Assembly: GCA_947579605.1 (NCBI GenBank)
Contig: OX388313.1
Location: 25,919,214 to 25,983,213, forward strand
Length of the DNA: 64,000 nt
Direction: 5' to 3'
Origin: Athripsodes cinereus
Taxonomy: Eukaryota > Arthropoda > Insecta > Trichoptera > Leptoceridae
Positions within the stretch are counted from its first letter, which is position 1; every line of letters starts with the position of its first letter. The translations under genes and the position numbers were made by a program. Positions 36,701-45,700 of the stretch are shown here, piece by piece. The notes under the pieces were generated by a model. That model searched no databases. It was not told the origin of the DNA and saw nothing but the letters and a program-made list of their open reading frames with translations.

Positions 36701-39700
36701 AGTAAATAACATAAACAATGATAAAGCGAATGAACTGGTAGACATGGCAAATTTTCTTGGTCTTCTACAACTAAACAAAATCACTAATAATCAAGACAAA
36801 ACTCTTGATCTAATCTTCTCCTCCGATCCTGACATGACATCTGTAAGTAGTTCTCCCTCAATGTTACTACCAGTTGACATCTACCATCCTCCTCTCGATA
36901 TTGTGATGAGGTCTGAATTGTCTAACTTAAAAAATGATTCTATTACCATACAAAACTTCCACGGAGCCGATTATCTCGCCATAAATAATTTTTTGAAGGG
37001 CATGGATTTCTCATTCTTGTGTGATGAAAATGATTTGAACACTGTAATTGATCAATATTACAATATTATTAACATATGCATTGATAAACATGTTCCAACG
37101 AAGAATATAAAACCATCTAGTTATCCCAAGTGGTTTAGCATTGATCTTAAAAAGCTAGTTTTAAAAAAGAAACTAGCCCACAAAAAATACAAAGAAACAG
37201 CCGATATCAATGATTATAATTCTTTCTCTAAACTGCGCAGCGAATGTTCTTCCCTGTCAAAAAAATGCTACCAGCAACATGTAAATTCAATGGAAAAAAA
37301 CATGCCCAGGGATTCTCAGGGTCTTTGGAAGTTTGTGAATGGGATGAGGGAAGATCGGGTTGAGATACCTACTAATCTTTATTACAATAACCAGTACTCA
37401 AATTCACTACAGGAAGCGGTAAATCTCTTTGCCACATTTTTCCAGAATGTTTATGATCCTCCACAACCACATACCGACTCCGATTTTTCCTCAGAGGTGT
37501 TCATTGACTTGCCCAAAATTGATATTACAATTGACGACGTTCGAAATGCGATCCTTGCTCTTGATGCATCTAAATCAGCTGGTCCTGACGGTATCCCAAA
37601 TGTTTTTATTGTGAATAGTGTAGATGTTTTGGCGAATCATTTACAAATAATTTTTAATCGATCATTAACCTCTGGGATCTTTCCAAATACTTGGAAATCT
37701 GGGTTTGTAAGTCCAATATTTAAAAAAGGCGATAAATGTCATATTGAGAACTATAGACCGATATGCATACTGTCAGCGATTCCCAAACTTTTCGAATCGA
37801 TCATAGTTAATAAAATTAAGCATTGTATTAGTAAAATCATATCAACTCAACAGCACGGTTTTATTCATAAAAAGTCTACTCTTACAAATTTACTTACATA
37901 CCAACATTACATTATGGATACCCTTTCTAAACGAGGTCAAGTCGATTCCATATACACTGACTTTTCAAAAGCTTTTGACAAGGTGTCTCATGACAGGCTA
38001 TTATATAAGCTGCGAGCATATGGAGTCGACGGAGTCTTCCATCGTTGGTTGGAAAGTTACCTCAAAGAAAGAACGTTGATAGTTAAGATTGGGAATTGCA
38101 CCTCTGATCCTATTCAAGCATTTAGCGGTGTGCCACAGGGATCGCATTTGGGACCATTACTGTTTAATGTTTTTGTAAACGACATAGTCAAGATTTTCGG
38201 TGACATAGAAGTTTTGCTTTTCGCGGATGATTTGAAACTATATAAGACAATCAACAATACAGAGGATTGTTTAATTCTACAGAGTAACTTAGACAATCTA
38301 AACAACTGGTGTATTCAAAATAGTCTTAACCTTAATGTCTCAAAGTGTCAGGTCATCCGATTTTATAAAACAAGATCGTGCCTTGTATTTGACTATTCCA
38401 TCAACAATGTTGCACTTGAAATTGTAACAAAATTAAAAGATCTCGGCATCACATTCACTGAAAACTTGACTTTTAATATACATATTGAGGAAATTGTCGG
38501 CAAAGCAATGAGAGTTTTGGGCTTTGTTTTCAGATTGGCCGTCGATTTGAAGTTGATTCAGTCGTATAGATTATTATTTGTATCCCTGGTGAGACCACTG
38601 TTAGAGTACAACTCTCCAGTATGGTCTCCTAACTACGCTGTACATATAAACAGTATTGAAAGGGTTCAAAGGAAGTTTTTGAGATTAATCAATTATAAAA
38701 TGGGTATACCACTGGAAAATATTGACTATCCTGCCTTGATGAGTGAGCTCGGTTTACTCAGTTTACAAAACCGTAGAGAAATGGCCGACCTTAGTTTCCT
38801 TTATAAATTAATAAATGGCATAGTTGACTCCCCAGAGCTGCTCGGACTTATTCAGTTTCATGTCCCGACCCGATCTACCAGACAGACATCTCTGTTCCAT
38901 GAGTATAATGCAAAAACAATTATATGTTTCATTCTCCTATAGTTCGGATCCATCGTCTGGGTAATCTGGTGGAGGGATATGCAGACATCATTGCCGATGG
39001 TTTCCTCAAATATAAATCTGACGTAATCAAACAATATAACCAAATGTTAAAATGACATTGGGCAACTCGTTGATCATCTACCCATTTATGTTCAATATTT
39101 TATCGAGTGTTGTAAATTTTGAGTCAATCATTTAATCATACTTTCTATATCACTTTGACCTAAATTAATCTGACTTAAAATCTTATTAAACAATGTTCCA
39201 ATTATAATTTCTCTAATTAAAATGACTATTTGAATATTTTGGATTGACATATAATAATTATCTCACTTACACTTATACCTGTTTGACATTAAATATTTAT
39301 CCTCTTTTGACATTGAATTTTTAAGTATTATTGATTGACAAAAATAATAATTATCTCATTACTAATTTTTTTACTTGTATGACTTTATATTTATGAATCC
39401 TCTACTTAAAATGACTTGTTTGAATATTTTATTTTGACATATTTATAAGAATTGTATTATATACATTTATTTTACCAGTATTACTGTTTTTGATTCGACA
39501 CATTAATTGTAATTTTTTTGTCATGTTGTTGTTCTCTATTCTGATTTGATTGTAAACATGTTAAAGGCTAACGCCGTGAATATATGTAAATAAAAATAAT
39601 AAAAAAAATAAAAAAATAAATAAAGTCGCAAACTGTACGAAGCACAAAACCTAAAGATATCAACGCTCTACCCGTTATCTCGGTTATATGACTTGAGAAA

Positions 39701-42700
39701 GATATTTTTTGGTCAAAAATTACTCCCAAATCCCGGATTTCACTAACTGATTCCAATAAACCATTGTCAATGTGATAGTCAAAGTGAACGATCCTTTTTT
39801 TTCTAGTGAAACGGTATATACTAGATAGTGCACTTTTCTCTTTTAATAAATTATTAATAAAATATATAATTACTCACCTGTAACACGTGTTTTTGTTAGT
39901 TGTGGTGAAGGACGACATCCGCTTTTGACTACAATTCGAGATGTATTAAAAGATGCAAAAGCACCTGAACCAGGAACAGACCTGGTACCTGTGAGTGCTG
40001 GAATTCCAGAAGCAGAGAGGGAACGTCCTCCACCCCCTATATTACTTCCAGAACCTGTAGTAGCCGAGGATGAATTTACCAGCGAAGGAGAAGATAATAC
40101 TCTCGATGAAGAGGGATACAAAATGGTGTGCTATTTCACCAACTGGGCGTGGTACAGGTAAGATATGATAATATTTGATTCTTGTAATGCATAAAAATAT
40201 TTGCAAATGAAATAAATTAGAATTATGTTTATGCAGATACACATTTTATTTCCATCTTTTTTCAGGCAAGGACTCGGAAAATATCTGCCAAGCGATATCG
40301 ACCCATCGCTTTGCACTCATATTATTTACGGATTTGCTGTGTTGGATGCTCAAACATTGACAATAAAACCTCACGATTCATGGGCTGATATTGACAACAG
40401 TTAGTTTTTATGTTCCTTATACTCAATCCGTTTTAATTGTGTTCATATATTAATTTCGATTCAAACCTACTCGCATTTTTCCAGAATTCTACGAAAAAGT
40501 GACATCTTTGAGGACAGCTAAGAAGAAAGTATTAATTGCAATTGGTGGATGGAATGATTCAGCCGGAGATAAATATAGCAAACTTGTCAATAGTCCTGCA
40601 TCACGAAGAAAGTTTGTTCTCCACGTAGTGGACTTTATATTAGCAAATAAATTTGATGGTCTAGATCTTGATTGGGAGTATCCAGTATGCTGGCAAGTTG
40701 AGTGCGACAAAGGACCTGCGTCTGATAAAGAAGGTTTCGCGGCTTTAGTAAAAGAACTGAGAGAAGCATTTATACCACACAATTTGTTATTGTCAGCTGC
40801 TGTTTCACCAAATAGAAAAGTAATAGATGCAGGTAAATAACATTGTTTATTTGTACACAGAACAACTTATGTACAATCTAGACTGAATTGGATGTTCATT
40901 GAGATGATAACGTTAATATTTTTTCCTTAGGTTATGATGTTCCCGTATTGACAAAGCTTTTGGATTGGATCGCTGTAATGACATACGACTATCATGGACA
41001 GTGGGATAAGAAGACTGGCCACATTGCTCCAATGTATGAAGACACAGGAGATGCAGATAAATTCTTTAACGTCGTAAGTTCTTTTGGACATGAGTGTGGT
41101 TGAAGTGTGATGTGTGAAGTTTTTTACATGGACATGGTTGAAGAATACACATTAAGGGTTATATCCTCCCTCACCCATCGATGTTATAAGAATGTCAGTT
41201 TATATGACGAAAGTGAAATAAATGCAGAGGAAATACAATCGCTGAGAAGAATGGTTGGTAAAACTTTAAGTGATAGAATGAGGAATGAGGGTATTAGAAG
41301 AATGAGCAAGTGGAGTGTTATGTAGATATAGAATGTGTGTAAATAATTTAAGATGGTTTGAAAATGTAGAACGAATTGATGATGAACGGATGACAAAATT
41401 AATATTTATTTATCTGAAAGAGGGGGTATGAAAAAGCGCACGGGATCCGAAAACCACGTAGTTAGATCGCGTGGATAACATTTTCAAGGACGGTTGTTGT
41501 TGAATAAGAAAAATCGACGCGCGTGTATGAGATATTTTATGAATGTAAAAGATGCGAATTAAGCATGTAAGGATTGATTAATGTGGCGTTCCGTCCTCTC
41601 TGTCTATGTAACCCACTTGGAATACAGCATGAGGGTATAGTTTAAGTTATTTTTGACCACAAAAATATGGTGAATAATAAATCCAATGCAACGATATCAC
41701 AATGAGAATTATTTCATTGTGTAATATTTTTGTTACAGAACTACACGATTCATCACTGGATAATGCGTGGAGCAGACCCATCGAAGCTTGTTATGGGATT
41801 ACCATTATATGGGCAATCTTTCTCTTTGGCAACCTCTGACAACACTGGACTCAACAGTCCAACATACGGAGGCGGTGAAGCAGGAGATTTCACAAGGGCA
41901 CGAGGATTCCTGGCATACTACGAGGTATACACACATATACACGCGCACAACAAATTCTTTGTGAAAAGAAATATTTGACATAAAAAAGTTAAATTAAAAT
42001 TATTTACAGATTTGTGACAGAGTTCTCAAGAAAAACTGGGAAGTGGTACACAATTCAAGAGGCAGAATGGGTCCATATGCTTTCAAAGGAGATCAATGGG
42101 TTTCATTTGATGACATCCCAATGATTCGACATAAGGTAAATATATAACTAACTGGTTTCAAATTTAAAAATAGACTTTAAGCACTGGAAAAATTGTTGAT
42201 ACTGATGATGAAAAAAAATTTTAGGTTTCTTATTTGAAAGCCATGGGGCTCGGCGGTGGTATGGTGTGGGCACTTGATTTAGACGACTTTACAAATTCAT
42301 GTGGTTGTGAAAAATATCCTGTTCTTCGAGCAGCTGCGAGAGAATTGGGCTTGATATCAAGTCCTCAACCTTCTTGTGTCCTGAAACCGCCAACAATAGG
42401 TTATTTTCAATTCATCTGTCAAAATTAGTTTCATATACATTTAAATACTTAATTTTTATCTTTATTGTTTAGAAGGCAAAAAGTATTTCTTATTTTCATA
42501 TTTTTCAAAATATTTTTTTACAGATCTACCTTCTGACGACGAAATCTCTCCACCTCAAGATGTAGAAAGTCCTATTCAGCCGATCGATTCTGTAAATAGA
42601 TTATTTTATTTACATATATTAAAATATTAAAGAAACTTTCCTTAGCATGATTTACTATCGAATTTATTAGGTTTATCATAATATAATAATATTATGTGAT

Positions 42701-45700
42701 AATGTGATTCATATCTATTTTATATTATTCGTCAATTGTTACAACCGTGTTGTGAAAGAAAATTTTGATGTCTTTTGTTTTTGGCATAACATGTAAAATG
42801 CTCACGCCGTGGATACATTTATTTATCTACTAATTTTATTAATAAATAAATTGATTTATATATGTTCATTGTGCATTGTATATTCTATTATTATTTAGGC
42901 ATTCCACCCAATTCTGAGTGATTTTGCCGTAATAACAACAAAAATTACAAAACAAAACTGTAAAGTAGCACCCTACCGCAACTACGCACTAGAAACAAAA
43001 AAAAAAACAAAAATGTTACAATGCAACGTTATAAGACGATTATGGATAATATAGCTACTTCTATATACATATATACACGCAAACATTCTAAAACTAACAA
43101 TTTGTAGGGACGGATTTTCAAAGCAGTTTATTGTTTACTTTTAAAAACTTTGAGAATAGCCCCAACTGTGTGTTTATAGGGAATGAAATACTGTGTTGCC
43201 GAATCTCATGAATGAATGCTCCCGATTCAATAGCGGACACGTAAAAAAGACATGATCAACTGTCTCCTCTTCGGCTCCACATTCACACGCGGGCGAGTTA
43301 ATAACCTTGATTTTACAATATATATTATATTCATAGATAATATTTTTTACAGGAACCTATAGTTCCTCCATCACAAGATGTATCAGTTTCTTCTGGAGGA
43401 CCATGCCTGGGACGAGTGTTCGTGCGAGATCCAACTAACTGCAACAAGTACTATCAATGTAATCAAGGAGTCTTAGAGATACAGACCTGTCCACCTGGAC
43501 TGCACTGGAATGAGGTAAAAAAGTTTGAAACAAGAAATTATCCTTTATTTATAACTATATACATAAAAACACATAGGTATACCCATTTAATTTACATTTA
43601 AATTAATTTCACAGAAATATTGTGACTGGCCTTCAAATGCTAACTGCAAACCAGGAAATGTTCCTGTAACAAGTAGTCCCATGATGCCTACTAAGTATAC
43701 AACTATGCCTACCTACGAGAAACCAAAACCAACACAAGTGACTCATCCTATCCAAGTAGCCCCTGCTCCTGGAAAAAAGATCATCTGCTACTTCACAAAC
43801 TGGGCTTGGTATAGGTAAGATTTAAACACGCATAATCATTGACTTAATAATATTACTTACTTACTTCCAATGGTCGAATAGCCCTTGTAAGGCATTTGCC
43901 TCTAAGACAATAGATCTCCAAGCCTTTGTATCTTGAGCAATGGATTGCCAGGCGTCTTTAGCATTTAATAGTCTTTGTCTTGGTCTGCTTAACGGTCTTC
44001 TGCCCTCGGTAACCTTGCAGAATACCTTTAGTCGATAAGTTTTAATATTAAAGTGATTCGTTAAATGTACAAATTATTTTTTTAGGCAAGGAGATGGAAA
44101 ATATCTTCCAGAAGACATTGATCATACACTTTGTACGCACATTGTTTATGGATTTGCAGTTTTAGATTCTGTGAACCTCGTTATAAAACCACACGATTCA
44201 TGGGCCGACATTGATAACGGTATGTACTCGTAAAATAAAATTATTAATATCTAATATATACGAGAATATTCCGTAGGTACAACAAAACAGTAAATTACAT
44301 AACTTATCTTACAAGAGTCTCATGCTCTACCGATTGATTTTATTTATATGTTTTTATATGGATATGCTTACATTGTTGTCTTTTATATATTTGTATTATT
44401 TGCTTCTCTCGGCTAGAGGGACATCTAAGGAATGTAGTCAAAAGATTCCACATGCGGGGATTTTGATCGGCCAGCCTTGTCAGGTTGTCCACCGTGGCAC
44501 CTTCCATGCGAACAAATTTGTTACTATATGAATTGAATCAGACAGATGGAAGTCCCCAGACTTCTGTGCTATCCGAGCGGTCAGACGATGTCCTTCAATT
44601 ATAATTTATTTTACTGTCGTTTTTCAGATTTCTATGGTAAAGTAACCGCACTAAGGAAGAAAGGAGTAAAAGTTTTAATTGCAATTGGTGGCTGGAATGA
44701 TTCCCTTGGAGACAAATATTCTCGATTGGTTAATGATCCATCAGCCAGAGCGCGCTTCATAACCAATGTATTGCAATTCATTGAAAAATGGCATTTTGAT
44801 GGATTAGACCTTGATTGGGAGTATCCCAAATGTTGGCAGGTAAGACATTTTTTTTTCAAAATGTTGTGATATTTGTTGTTAAAAACGCACTCGTTGTAAG
44901 TTTTAATTCGTCACTATTTATGACAATTAATAGGTGGATTGCAATGCTGGTCCAGCTTCTGACAAGAAAGGTTTTGCTGATTTCGTAAGAGAACTTCGTC
45001 AGGCTTTCAAACCAAAGGGTTTGTTGTTATCGGCAGCTGTTTCCGCAAGCAAAATGGTAATCGATGCTGGTTATGATGTTCCATCACTCAACAGAGATTT
45101 AGACTGGATTGGAGTTATGGTATACGATTTCCATGGTCACTGGGATAGCAAGACCGGTCACGTAGCTCCACTATACTATTATCCAGGAGACACATACGAT
45201 TACTTCAATGCTGTAAGTTAAACATGTCCTTATTGTATTATTACATGCTAAAAAAAGGAACAATATCAGCGGATGATGTTTTAATTTGCTTTGTTTTTTT
45301 TATAGAACTTCTCTCTAAATTACTGGATTCAGAAGGGAGCTGATCCTAACAAGGTGGTAATGGGTTTACCGACGTATGGACAATCCTTTACACTAATCAG
45401 TGCTGGTAACAGAGGACTGAACGTACCAACAGCTGGACCAGGAGAGGCTGGCGAATTTACAAAGGCACCAGGATTCCTTGCATATCATGAGGTATGTTAA
45501 TTTTCATTTGAAAATACTTGCGCACGAAAACAGTTGGCATTCGAACATTTGCAATTGAATTGATATTATCAATGGTTAGTATTAATTTACATAAATACAT
45601 TGCACCGTTTTGGCTGCAGAGTAGGCAGAAATGATAGAACGCCACTTATTCCAATCCAAGTTGCCATACAATTACTCATGCATGCGCTCTTCTATTCAAT

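Larger units (their letters stand above)
34910..39620 (+). mobile_element. LINE copy 2, full-length, nested (4711 bp)
   Basis: It is inserted between TAAAGT (34904-34909) and TAAAGT (39621-39626), an apparent 6-bp target duplication. It contains a 5' UTR of about 365 bp, ORF1, ORF2, a 3' UTR of about 0.6 kb and an A-rich tail (39585-39620). Removing it rejoins the host LINE exactly between FVLRTVCDF and SNVQAITLLYK. Its first 50 bases contain short direct repeats of ATTTACAGTAGAATA. It is clearly diverged from copy 1 but has the same layout. Confidence 0.92.
33738..39899 (+). other. 6.2-kb intron carrying nested retrotransposons
   Basis: The donor GTATTT is formed at the edge of an (ATTT)n stretch. 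The acceptor is TGTTTTTGTTAG. The content is a truncated - strand LINE (33740-34909 plus 39621 to about 39825) with a + strand LINE (34910-39620) inserted in it. About 75-90 bp of AT-rich sequence before the acceptor looks like an ordinary short intron. Confidence 0.85.
32145..39950 (+). other. Cht10: GH18 domain 3, predicted active, interrupted by a TE-filled intron
   Basis: The strand-1 block VVCYFTNWAWYR, KVLLALGGWNDSAGDKYSRL, the intact catalytic motif FDGLDLDWEYP, MTYDFHGQW and GAMVWALDLDDF are all present. The exon ends inside codon AG|T at 33737, and the domain resumes at 39900 with CGEGRHPLLTTI. Together they read DDFKN-S-CGEG, matching DDFTNSCGCEK of domain 4. No other GH18 domain in the gene has an intron here. 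Confidence 0.92.
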
